Source: Symbiodinium natans (Eukaryota > Sar > Dinophyceae > Suessiales > Symbiodiniaceae). Taken from it: DNA of 37,000 bases. Positions 18,773-28,379 of this stretch are shown here, one piece after another; positions within the stretch are counted from its first letter, which is position 1; each line of letters starts with the position of its first letter. The translations under genes were made by a program, and so were the position numbers. Location: positions 414,001-451,000 of the forward strand of contig CAJNDS010001369.1 in the NCBI GenBank assembly GCA_905221605.1. The letters are read 5' to 3'. The notes beneath the pieces are model-generated. The model did not search any database. It worked only from the letters and a program-made list of their open reading frames with translations, and was not told the origin of the DNA.

Positions 18773-19394
18773 GTGCAACTGAATGCAAATATGTTTTTTT
18801 TGCGCAAGGCTGTTCTGACTTCACTGACTGCCCATGCCCATGCTTGGTACTCGCAGCATTTCGGGCAAAGATGAGGAAGGATAGGAGGGGCATTGACTCC
18901 TGGCGCTCCAGCTCTGGGCTTGCTGATGGCGGACATCTTTCTTGACATCTTGCTTCCTTGTGGAGAGTAGAGATGCTGTACAGATGCTGCAGTTGGCGTA
19001 GATCCGGTATGGCGTAGCTCAGGTCCTCGGGATGCAGAATCCTTGCAAAGGGCTGAGGCTGGGTGATGGGCGTGGAGTGTCGGGAAGCTTTTGAGGGGAA
19101 TGTGTCGGTTATCGGGCTTTGGAGGATTTACTGGGCGTAGTTCGGGCTATTTGAACTTTCCGTGAAGGCAGATCAACCCATGGATCTAGACCTATGTGTG
19201 AGTGTGCCTTGCCGCGACATGGGGCAGGCATCTGCGACATGTGGCATGTTCCCCACGCAAGGCGTGGGGCAACCATGAAAGTGCAGTAGCCAGCTACAAG
19301 GGGTCGTGAGTGCGTGGCATGGCATGGTGGACGTCAGCCAGATCAGGAGTTGCCAGGAGATTCCATGATTCCACGTTCATGGCCAATGGTCAGT

Positions 19395-19700
19395 TTTCTT
19401 TTTAGCAGCACTGGGCTTCTCGGTGAGGCTGGAGCCTGTGCAACGCTGCCTCTTGCCCAGTTTTTGGCAGCTGCAGCTGCTCCTGTTGCTTCATCCTGGT
19501 CCTACCTCCCAGGCCCAGCTTTCGGAGAGGAGCGCCTTCGAGCCATCGCTGCTGTCGGACAGGCTGCCCGTAGCTGTCCAGTGTGTCCGTGCGAATCCTC
19601 TGGAGCATTGCTGTCAGATGCAATGCCAACCTGGACCAGCGCCCTCCATCGCCTCCGCGGCCAAAGTCACAACCTGAACGTGCATGGTCACAGTTGGTAG
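19395..19700 (+). CDS. Ambiguous candidate exon
   Basis: After TTTTTAGCAG at 19392 two + strand frames stay open over the same 280 bases. One is Ala-rich (..PLAQFLAAAAAPVASSWSYL..), the other Leu/Gln-rich with better GC third positions (..RLEPVQRCLLPSFWQLQLLL.., stop about 19677). Both are plausible and neither shows a domain, so I report the locus without choosing. Nothing convincing lies in 18780-19390 or 19700-20370. Confidence 0.25.
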   Translation, partial: FLFSSTGLLGEAGACATLPLAQFLAAAAAPVASSWSYLPGPAFGEERLRAIAAVGQAARSCPVCPCESSGALLSDAMPTWTSALHRLRGQSHNLNVHGHSW

Positions 19701-20376
19701 TGCTCGAGTGCACGGCAATGTGTGCAACTCTCCTGACCCATAGGAACGAACTTGGCCAGAGCACACAAGGCTCAACCGAGGGCTGCAATTCACATCAGCA
19801 TTTGCGAAGATGTGCCAGACACGCCAGGCCCGCGTGAGTGGCAGGCAACACTAGAGGCCGGGCAGTCGAAAACAAGCAGAGGTTGGCACAGGATGCACAG
19901 GGCTTTTGAGATGCCGGATGGCAGCACAACAGCTGACCTGCAAGACCGAACCGATGCTGCTTTGTGCCATGTTTTTTCTCTCTCCCTCTCGCCTGAACCC
20001 AGACTTCAAGAAACTATCACCTCAAGCTCAGCCAAGACAATGAAGCCTCAACAGCCCCACGTTCAGCCAGATACCGTGAGAACCTACGTAGGCAAACCCC
20101 GGAGCCAACGGCAGAATCCGCAGATCAAGGAGTGAAATGACAACACACACAGACAATAAAGGAACCCCCATTACAAGACGTGGAACTGTGCTTCAGGACG
20201 ATGTTACAGGAAACTAAGGGGCACAAACTCCTCTATCAAGAGCGGCACGTTTGTCACGCATAAAACCCGTCATTTTCAGCATTCCCGAAAATCACGATGC
20301 AAATTCTGATAGTCCGCAAACAGCATTTGAAGGCTGCTAAAACCGCTGCGAAACGGACAAAACTCAGTGTGAGCTT

Positions 20377-21309
20377 TTGGTGCTTTGCTCCGAGGCACCG
20401 TCCACTGGCCGAGGACGCAGCGGAAACCCACAGGCGAGGGCCGCGACAGCCGCGGTATGTGCAGCAGGTGCCAGCGTCGAGGAGAAGGACGAGATCCCTT
20501 GGCTCTTCGGGCCGATTCCACCATTGATGGAGCTTGCAGGCTTGGCTGACTTGGGCGGCTTGGCAAAGCCCCTGACTTTGTCAACGAGATCACCATCCCC
20601 GTCGCCGGTTTCAACCTTGGCCCACAGCAGAGCGTCCAGCATGAGCTCAGCATCGTTTATGCCGGCTCATCTTCAGGGTCCAGTATCCTTGCCTGGCATG
20701 CTGCCAATAAGGGCGAGCAGCGAACCACCACAGAGGTTTCGTGGGACCTTCGACACCTTTTGCTACTCTCCACAGCCTGCTTCAACTGCAGCTGAGTTCT
20801 ACTCCCGGCAGCCTCCAACAATTTGGACATCGCCGCCATTGGTGTTCCAAAGAAGAACACCTTCGACACATTCCCCATCTCCTCACATGCGACCCATCGA
20901 ACAGTGGTCTCACTCTTCTCACTCCCCTCTCTTCTCCGCTCTTGAACCGCCTCTTTTGCCTCCTCTGCCTCATCTGGGTCTGGTGATGCCCATGCCCGCG
21001 ACGATGCCTGCGATGCAAAGCAGCGCACCTGCTTTTCTGTCACGTCGGGCGGACTCGCCGAGCATTTCATCAGTTCGTGTGTCCCTGGCTTCGAACACAG
21101 CACCTGCACCTGCACCAAGCTCGCCCTACAGGGTGGTCCAACTTCCCACGCGGCTGGAACCCGTTGCGCTTCCGCAAGCTCTGCCGATGCGGCGCAGCCG
21201 AAGCCGGCCGGTGAGTACTACGTTGCTGCGGCGGATCCTGGTCCCAAGGAGCCTCCACAGCCTAGCCTCACTGACGTTGCTGTGTCGTTTGAGCCGCTCT
21301 GCCAGCTGA
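20377..21309 (+). CDS. Ser/Pro-rich open frame, hypothetical
   Basis: A frame open for about 310 codons is rich in Ser and Pro (..STRSPSPSPVSTLAHSRASS..; ..MPATMPAMQSSAPAFLSRRA..; ..ASNTAPAPAPSSPYRVVQLP..), as in disordered proteins. The first codon is not a good start, so it would be an internal exon. A strong GTGAGTAC donor lies at about 21209. From about 20947 to a stop near 21328 a second + frame looks at least as protein-like (..GEYYVAAADPGPKEPPQPSL..). The minus strand at 20657-21118 carries an acidic/charged open frame (..SPDPDEAEEAKEAVQERRRE..). Which strand and frame is real cannot be decided by eye. Confidence 0.3.
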   Translation: MVLCSEAPSTGRGRSGNPQARAATAAVCAAGASVEEKDEIPWLFGPIPPLMELAGLADLGGLAKPLTLSTRSPSPSPVSTLAHSRASSMSSASFMPAHLQGPVSLPGMLPIRASSEPPQRFRGTFDTFCYSPQPASTAAEFYSRQPPTIWTSPPLVFQRRTPSTHSPSPHMRPIEQWSHSSHSPLFSALEPPLLPPLPHLGLVMPMPATMPAMQSSAPAFLSRRADSPSISSVRVSLASNTAPAPAPSSPYRVVQLPTRLEPVALPQALPMRRSRSRPVSTTLLRRILVPRSLHSLASLTLLCRLSRSAS

Positions 21310-21602
21310 TTTCGCATTTACAATCGTAGCATGCGTGGGTTCACAAAACGTGTGCAAACTTGGCAAACTATTCGTGGGCCTTGCCATGAGAGGGGCATTG
21401 GGGTCGCATTGGGACCTGTGCAGGACTGCAGCCCAGCAGGATGCAAGTTCCATGACGCAGGCCGGTTTGCGAGATGTTCACGCAATTATGCATAGCCCGA
21501 GTTGTTGCGGGCTGCCACTAGATAGACTGTGACGATAAGAGCAATTTCGTGAAGCAGGGGGCTTGCGGTGCTCAGTGCTGAAAAGAGTGTGCCTTGCAAA
21601 CC

Positions 21603-21784
21603 AGGCGAATGATGCGCCCATCGTGCCCGCAACAAGCCCTGAGCCTGGCTCGGCCATGCCACCCGCAGCCTCGCCGCCCTCGGCGGCCTCCCGGCCGCCC
21701 TCGGTGGCCTCCCGGCCCAGGAGCCCACAGCGCTTTGCGCCGGAGGCGTGCTTAGCATCGATGTTCTGCTGTGTCCCTTTTTGA
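21603..21784 (+). CDS. Pro/Ala/Ser-rich candidate exon with 21-bp duplication
   Basis: One frame reads ..ATSPEPGSAMPPAASPPSAA.. then ..SRPPSVASRPRSPQRFAP.., caused partly by a 21-bp direct repeat (GCCGCCCTCGGCGGCCTCCCG and a one-base variant) at about 21673-21715. It may be a disordered linker exon of the same gene as the fragments around it. No family was recognised. Confidence 0.25.
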
Positions 21785-22308
21785 GCCAAGGCCCCGGCTG
21801 TAGACTCTAGACATCCATAGGCACTCAGGAAGCATCGGTAAGCTGAATGGTTGCGCAGGCCAGGAGAGCTGCCAGAACCCCTCCGACCTCACGATCGCCG
21901 AAGGCGGGGCGAAGATTGGGTGTGTAAGCACAGGGAAGTAGCTCCGGTCGCTCGTTTGCATCTGAGCTGCTGGTAGCCTTTTCGGCGGCCCAATTGACCC
22001 AAGCAGGCGCGTGCTGCCAGCCCGGCGCGCCCGGCCAGCCCGCACAAGGGAGCAGGCGAGGTTCGTGGCGTTGTCAAGTTAAGCTGTGACCATTCCGTGG
22101 GCCATCACGACAGGCACACCTCAGAAGCTGTTTCCTTCAGACCTGGAGGTCACGCGGGATGCACAAGGGATTCGGAGTGCTCGGAGATTCGGAGATCAAA
22201 CATGGCTGTGTGGATTTTGTGGTTACTTTGCCACTGCAAGTGTGCTCATAACGAGTCCTATCGCGCAAGGCTTCCGGCTTTGATGTGGAGACCCTCGCGC
22301 CATCACCC

Positions 22309-22440
22309 ATGTCGCAGTTGTCTCGGTCGCCGCTTTCAGAGTCGACGCCGACGCCCGTGAGTGCTCAGAGCCCGGCACTCGGAGCACAAGCATAGATTCA
22401 GATTACGACATGCTACGACAGATTGCGACATCGCTGTGCG
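22309..22440 (+). CDS. Possible first exons of a small Ser/Pro-rich, helical protein
   Basis: An ATG near 22309 opens MSQLSRSPLSESTPTPVSAQ and SPALGAQ. It could splice at GC in the following GCATAG and continue with IDSDYDMLRQIATSLCELQS and LQ (about 22395-22457), a short amphipathic helix. The layout resembles the gene starting at 23002 (Ser/Pro-rich start, then helix). A further open piece to TAG 22613 (..GFDPEDGYGMRIGRLFALML..) may or may not belong. Weak evidence only. Confidence 0.25.
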
Positions 22441-23001
22441 AACTGCAGAGTCTGCAGTAGAGCTGCATCTCAGAGAGGGCACTGAGATGGACTGTGGGTT
22501 TGACCCTGAGGATGGCTATGGGATGCGTATCGGAAGGCTCTTTGCCTTGATGCTCGAGAGATATGTCCCCTTGTGTGATGATTTCCTAAGGCTTGCTAAG
22601 GCCTTAGCTAATTAGAGAGCACTGCACGAAGAGACCCTCACCGCACAGGTCGGCAACGCAGACAGAGGTGTTCCGGCGATGCGGCGAGGTGCATGCAGCC
22701 AAGTTGCAGCTTGTGGTAAAGTGGAATGTTTGCAGCTGGCAGGCCCTGAGATGCAAAGTTGCGCAATGTGCGTGTTCGCATGTCAAGGAATCAGACGAAC
22801 GTCTGCTCTTGCAACGCATAGCTGGCTTCATGATCTTCAGATTTCCGGGTTCTTTTCCCAGCAAAGGGGGCACAGTTAAGATCCGCATGAAAGTCAAGTG
22901 GCACCTCAGTTTTTTCTTGGCAAGACCAACAGCAGCATCTGACTACGGAAGCAAGAAGTCACAAATCGGACTAACGTGGAAGTGTCCTCCGCCTTGGCGC
23001 A

Positions 23002-24795
23002 ATGTCAGAGACATCTTCGCCACGAGCAGCGACATCTTCGCCACGCGCAGCGGCATCTGCTGCGGACACGGATGCTCAATTCGCGCAACTTCTGGCTCAA
23101 CAGGCCAGGACTCAGTATGTTCTTCGGAGCTTCGAGCGGCCCTGATCTCTATGCTGCAGGTCGAGATCTCGCAAAGCATGTATACAAGACACCAGGCACG
23201 ATGGGGATTTCCAAAGGGTTGGCTACTCCAATAAGTAGAGAATCCACTTTCTGAAGCTTTAGCCGACTTTAGCCGGCTCTAGACCCGCGAGTCAGAAAGT
23301 GTTTCGCTGTATTTGACAAGCAGCATGATGCTACATATGCTACATGATTTGAGCAACATGCAAAGGTCTGTTGCACGCATCCGGCAGGTCGTCGTGACCA
23401 CCATGCGCCAGGAAATCGAAGCTTTGCGCAACGAGCTGGCAGAGAAGGACTCGTCTGAGTTGCCGTGCCATCGTTTTGTGCAGGAGTGCGGCAATCAGTA
23501 CGCAAGCCAAGCCCGAGCTGTATACTCAGACTCCCTGAGGACCCTGGGGCCCTTTCCTTCACGAGCTCGTCTTTGGAGATCCTCAAATCGGCCAAGAGCA
23601 TCTCCGCACCCGTCCTGGCTATTGTAGTCTCTCGGCCAAGAGTCACCAGGAAAAAGCAACCAAAAGCGGCCAGCACCAACACAACCGAGTATCCGATGAA
23701 AAAAACACGGAAGAATCACTGCCCAAGCCCACGCCCAGGCGCCTCCCGTGCCAACCTTCGCCCTTCCTGCCAAAGAGCTCGGCGAGAAGATGGTGGGCAG
23801 CCCCATGGTGGGCAGCCCCTCAGGCACAGCAACGCATGGCAGGTCTTGACAGTTAAGCTGAGTCATCCTTTCAGATTTTCAGAGCCTGGCATCCCTGATC
23901 CTTCGCAGTTGCCCATGCTCTTGTACACCAAGATTTGGAGGAGGCGCCAAGGGGCACGATACTACCAATATCATTAATAATATATTTATCATTAAGATTA
24001 TTCATATTGTTAATACGATAAATAGTACAGGTAATTAGTGCTACTACTGGACGTGCATTGCATGTCATACCATCCTGCGACTTTTGCTTGAGCTGTTCGG
24101 CTGGTCGGGCTCTATGCGACATCCTGAAACGTGCCTGACAATTTGCATCACACCCTGAAGCGCGACACTGCCACGAGTAAGATTGTATAAACTGTGGCCA
24201 GCTTGCTGAAAGGTTTTTTGGTTTTCTCAATCCTCGGATGTCCTTGGAGTTCTAGGTTAGTTCTTCACTGTGATTTTCTTTCCACAGAAACCTCAAGCGA
24301 CCCAAAGCCCCATGCCCCGAGCCGCTCCAGGCAGAGGCCGTCCTGGCCTCTTTCGACTCTCACGCCCATGGCGGGGAGGCCGCAACTTGGGAACGAGAGC
24401 CAAATCGAGCTTCAGGTTGAACTTGGAAGGGGGACGCTGTGATGCGCTGTTTGGAAGTGTTTTCAAGTTCCTTGTTGTTCTCACAGACTTGGTGCCATAG
24501 CACGTTCGGCGGCTGGCATGCCAGGATGCGGTCAGCGCTTTTCAACTGCGGCAGTGCCTCAGATACAATTATGTTGCCTTGCGGTCTTTCGTCATCCTTC
24601 GTCACACGAGTCTGGCTACTCCAAGCTGCCACACATTGCTGCAGCCGCAGCTCACACAATTTCCGCCCACCAAGGCAGTCCTCCGAAATGCGCGTACGCA
24701 GCTCCCTCACGGCCAAGCGGCAGAAGGCGCCCTTCGCGGACGACTCCGAGGAGGCGCCAATGCTTGAATCGCTGCTTGAAGCCCCGGAGCCCTAG
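23002..24795 (+). CDS. Small coiled-coil protein gene, about five exons
   Basis: Exon 1 runs from ATG 23002 to 23138 (MSETSSPRAATSSPRAAASA.., then DAQFAQLLAQQARTQYVLRS). Its GC donor joins in phase 2 to exon 2 from 23321, a heptad-like coiled coil (..LSNMQRSVARIRQVVVTTMR.., ..QEIEALRNELAEKD). Exon 3 (about 23730-23842; ..PAKELGEKMVGSPMVGSPSG..) ends before GT in phase 2 and joins exon 4 at 24288 (NLKRPKAPCPEPLQAEAVLA..). A last exon, 24679-24795, reads SSEMRVRSSLTAKRQKAPFA.. to TAG. Joins 1-2 and 3-4 are phase-consistent; 2-3 and 4-5 are less sure. A 21-bp duplication at about 23008-23050 doubles TSSPRAA. The family and function are unknown; a coiled coil suggests oligomerisation. Confidence 0.5.
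23962..24032. other. A/T-rich island
   Basis: About 70 bases almost free of G and C (ATTAATAATATATTTATC..) stand out from the roughly 55% GC surroundings. They lie within the presumed third intron of the coiled-coil gene. Possible readings are an organelle-derived insert or a decayed element end. I see no terminal repeats. Confidence 0.6.
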
Positions 24796-24799
24796 AGGC

Positions 24800-25310
24800 C
24801 CTCAACCTCTGCATTGCTGAGGCTAGGTACATGGCCCCTTCATATGGTTTGAAGGGGTTCTGAAGTATGGGCCCTTGGGTTCTACAGGGCATATAATGGG
24901 TATATAAGGGTTCCCCAATTAACCCATAGTGAGATGACCCATGTAACTAGCTTTAGACATTGAGGCCACCAGAATCCATGGCTCCATGGGCTATGGACCC
25001 TCTTGTCCCTTGGGCTACGCTTGGGCCACCCATTGTCCCTCAAAACGATGGACTATTCTGCGAATTTCAGGCTCTTGGGAAGGGAGCAAGCAACCAGTGG
25101 ATCTTGCTTAACTGAGCCTGAAACTACATAAAGAGGATGCAGCATTGAATGTTAGTTCCCCTGGACATGACCCTTCCTAAGCCCAAAAGCCAAGAAACCC
25201 TAAGCCTCTTCTGAAACCCTAGTTCGTGCAGGTCTTGAGACCCCCGGGTCGCCAGCGGCATAGCACGAGGCCACGTTAACTCATGCCTGCCGTGTCATGT
25301 GCGCCTTTGC
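24800..25310. other. Spacer with telomere-like words, no gene seen
   Basis: No open frame of interest. AAACCCTA words occur at about 25192-25225 in opposite orientation to those at the window start. Short internal repeats of GGGCCACC/TTGTCCCT occur at about 25000-25040. Confidence 0.5.
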
Positions 25311-25542
25311 GTGCCTTTAGGCTCAGCATTTCTGTCGAGCCGTCTGTGCAGGTCGCCTAGTGGAGACATGCACGGCGTCCTCCCAGGGCAGGTCAGTTTC
25401 AGGTTCGGGGGCGCGTGCGTTGCTTCTCAATTCTAGATGTCTGTGGAAGTCTGGAATGCTCAAGCCTTGAAGCCTCAATATGTGGGCAGGTCCCCGTCTG
25501 GAGACATTATTGGCACCAGGAGGCTGGGCCTTCAGGGCCACT

Positions 25543-25752
25543 TCATCGGGCCCTTGGTAACCCTGGGTATGTTTCGGTATGCTTCGCGCAGAGATTGGCA
25601 AAACACAGCCGTGGCCAGATCTGTGGTTCTGCTGAAAGCCGTGCGCGCAGTGCGCCTGCAGCGTTCGCGAACTTGAGCCTTTTGAAAGGTCGATCTCCAC
25701 TGACACCTTCGGAATGCAGGGCAGCCGCAGGTTCAGTTTGATAATGAGCAGT
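25543..25752 (-). CDS. Minus-strand candidate exon, unrecognised
   Basis: The minus strand carries MTAHYQTEPAAALHSEGVSG followed by DRPFKRLKFANAAGALRARL.., starting at an ATG near 25752. Composition is protein-like. The + strand frame opposite (25437-25676) is also open, so strand assignment is uncertain. Nothing else convincing is seen in 25310-26900. Confidence 0.25.
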   Translation of the reverse strand, partial: TAHYQTEPAAALHSEGVSGDRPFKRLKFANAAGALRARLSAEPQIWPRLCFANLCAKHTETYPGLPRAR

Positions 25753-26949
25753 CATGTTAACAGTTGCCGGCGCCACCGCAGTTGAGCAGGCCAAGTAGCA
25801 AAAACGGATGAGGAAGAACACGGCAAAGGTCGAATAACAATTCGAGCCGGACGTTCGTGCTGTCTTGTCTGAGTAGATTGCAAAAGATGTGCAGCAAGGT
25901 CTCTGGTTCAGCAAGGCAGAGCAAAGGTGAAAGACAGAGGACCCAACTCAACGATGCTGTCAAACACACGTCAAACAGGCTGGGAACAATGTAGAGCCGA
26001 CACAGAACACTAATGAGGCGAAGGGCGCAGAAAGCCTGGAATCAAAAATGCGGATGACCTGGCACTGCAAGCAGTCAAATTTCCTACTGCTGAGTTGATT
26101 CAGTGTTGATTCGGATTCTGTTGATTCTCGTCCTTTTGGGGCTTACCTGCTACTATGGTTTTGATTTCATGATGTCGCTGGCCTGTGAGAATCCACTGCG
26201 GTCAGGGGATCAGCCATGGAGGCACTGCCGAACAGGTTGGGGTGTGTGCGCTGCTGCTTGCTGTGTGCCGGATGTTTCGGAAGTATGCTGCCGACACTCA
26301 GCACATCTCTAGTTCAACTCTCTCAACCCTGAACTCCAACAACCCCAAAGGTCCAGTATCGTTTCGGAAAGCGGCGGCGTTGGCAGCCGCAGCTCTACAC
26401 ATCGCGCAGCTGCTGCGCGGGCCCGGACGGTGCCCCGACCAATTTTGGAGATTCAACTTCGAGGATTGTGGGGTCATGTCTGTGGGGGCTCGGGACAGCA
26501 GGAAATCTCAGAAGTCTCTTCTTCATGAGATGGAGAAATGCAGGCAGAAATGCGCCGAAATTCGAGCCGGACCCAGACGAACGATTTGCCCAGCACCTTG
26601 GCAACAGCTTCTGCTGCAGATTGGCTTCAGAGGCAGTTTAGCACGTTCTGTGTTCATCAAGTTAGATCAAGTTAGAATTGCTAGCTGCTGGCAAGAAGCC
26701 CCCCAGTTTCAGGTGTGGGTCCCCGGGCCACGTCTGCGCCTGCGCTGGACCAGGCCTCTTTCGGAAGTGCTTTGCTAACGGTTGTTCTGAGGCGTTCCGG
26801 ACGAGCCATGGATGATCATGCATGGTTAGACGTGTTGCGCGGCCAGTGGCCTCTGAGCGGGTCGTTACTGGACTGGCGTCGGTTGCATCCTTTGCCCGCA
26901 GGTTCTGCATCGACTAAAGCCACCGGTATGAATTGCAGACAAACACAGA

Positions 26950-27266
26950 AACATCACATGGTTAAGGGTCGAGGAATCATTTACAAAGAGAACACTCCAC
27001 TGGTTGCTGCATGCATTGGACATAAAGTAGTGGGGAAATCACAGGGGGAATCAAACCCTGAGGTAGAGCTGAGTCTCGAGCCGTACGAAACCTGGAGCCT
27101 TGTCCGCGATAGACTCTGTGTTTCTCCGTTGGCTCAACTGTGCACCAGGGACTACGAGTTTTTCATCCCTCTGAGGATCCAACTTGCCGACGAGGCAATC
27201 CTGGAGGACAGAAGCCTGTTTTACTTGCTTTTCAAGTTTGTGAAGTTTCTGCGGGTCCCCACTTGA
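26950..27266 (+). CDS. Candidate exon, unrecognised
   Basis: A frame open to TGA 27264 reads ..MVKGRGIIYKENTPLVAACI.., ..EVELSLEPYETWSLVRDRLC.. and ..FIPLRIQLADEAILEDRSLF YLLFKFVKFLR. It has GC-biased third positions and looks like folded protein. No family match by eye, and it does not fit the consensus of the channel gene downstream. The minus strand opposite is open as well (27051-27377). Confidence 0.3.
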
Positions 27267-27458
27267 GACTGAAGAGTCTGCGGCAACAGCAGGAGCGGCG
27301 CGCCTCGATGCAGAGTTACACCGCGCAAACAAACAGGTCCGAGTTTTGGGCCATGAGCATGATCTAGAATCTAGCACGATCCCGGGTGGTCTCTTGAAAC
27401 GACGTGGCGAGAGATCCCTTGCGGAGCCCTTGCGGCCGAAAATCGTGGATCCCGTACC

Positions 27459-27596
27459 ATGTGTTCAGAGTTCTTGGGTCCGCTGCTGAAGCAGCTGCTG
27501 CAGAATTTTGCAGAATCGGATGTGACCTTGGCAGGCTTTCCGTTCAGCATGGAAAGGTCACCATGGATGCAAAGACCCGATCATCCAGGCTATTGA
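27459..27596 (+). CDS. Short ATG-started candidate exon
   Basis: ATG 27459 opens 45 codons, MCSEFLGPLLKQLLQNFAES.. to ..WMQRPDHPGY, then TGA. The helical start and composition suggest coding sequence. It could be a first or internal exon of a gene that includes the channel exons 0.8 kb downstream, but no linking exon was found in 27600-28380. Confidence 0.25.
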   Translation: MCSEFLGPLLKQLLQNFAESDVTLAGFPFSMERSPWMQRPDHPGY

Positions 27597-28379
27597 AGGC
27601 AGGGGCTCATGAAACAGCGTGTGTTCTGGGGATAGGGCACCAGCTCGTCACGAGAGCTGTCCAGAGTTGAGAAAGGATGTTTCTGACATCCTTTTCCATT
27701 CGCAACGGGGAGACCCACGGTTACTGGGGATCACAGGGATCACGTTCTTGGAACTGCAGGTTGGGCTTGTGACCCGGTTTTTGATTACGTGCGGAGGCCA
27801 TGATCATGGAGCCAGATAGCAAGCGCCGGCTGATCCTTGGCTGCATGACCTCCTTGCTCGCCACTACCAGGCATTGTAGACTGTTGATGCTATGCTGAAG
27901 TTGCGCCTTCTACTTTTGGCAACATGTGTGTCCGTGCAGCGCTCCGTGCGGCACTCAAATGTAGGACGCATCTCTGCGAGGGGGAGGGGGGGGGGGCGGG
28001 ACTGCCAACGCAAATAGCGTGCACCTCGTAGACATCGTCGCTGTTGCATATGTCCATGTAGCATACCGTACTCGTACCAGCTTCATGACCACACATGATG
28101 AGTGCACGGTGAGATGCCGCCTCCTTTGAAGGTATGTGCGTCTCACATGTGAGAGAGAGAGAGGGCGTGCGTGCGTGGGTGGCGCGTGCACAGTACCACA
28201 TCGCTAGACATGCGGCTTTCCAGCAAGTTCGCTTTCGCATTCAATGTAAAGCCGCGAGTCAACGCCAAAACCGTGTGTTTCATGTATACAATCCAACACA
28301 CCTATGTCTTGACGGTTAGACATTCTCCTCCCCCCCCCCCAATCCCAATCTCTGCTGAAACAAGCCGCCTCGATACAGC

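Noticed and set aside
27129-27137. TTGGCTCAA as a spliced-leader relic
   Set aside because: The match is only nine bases and lies inside a coding-like frame, as expected by chance in 37 kb.
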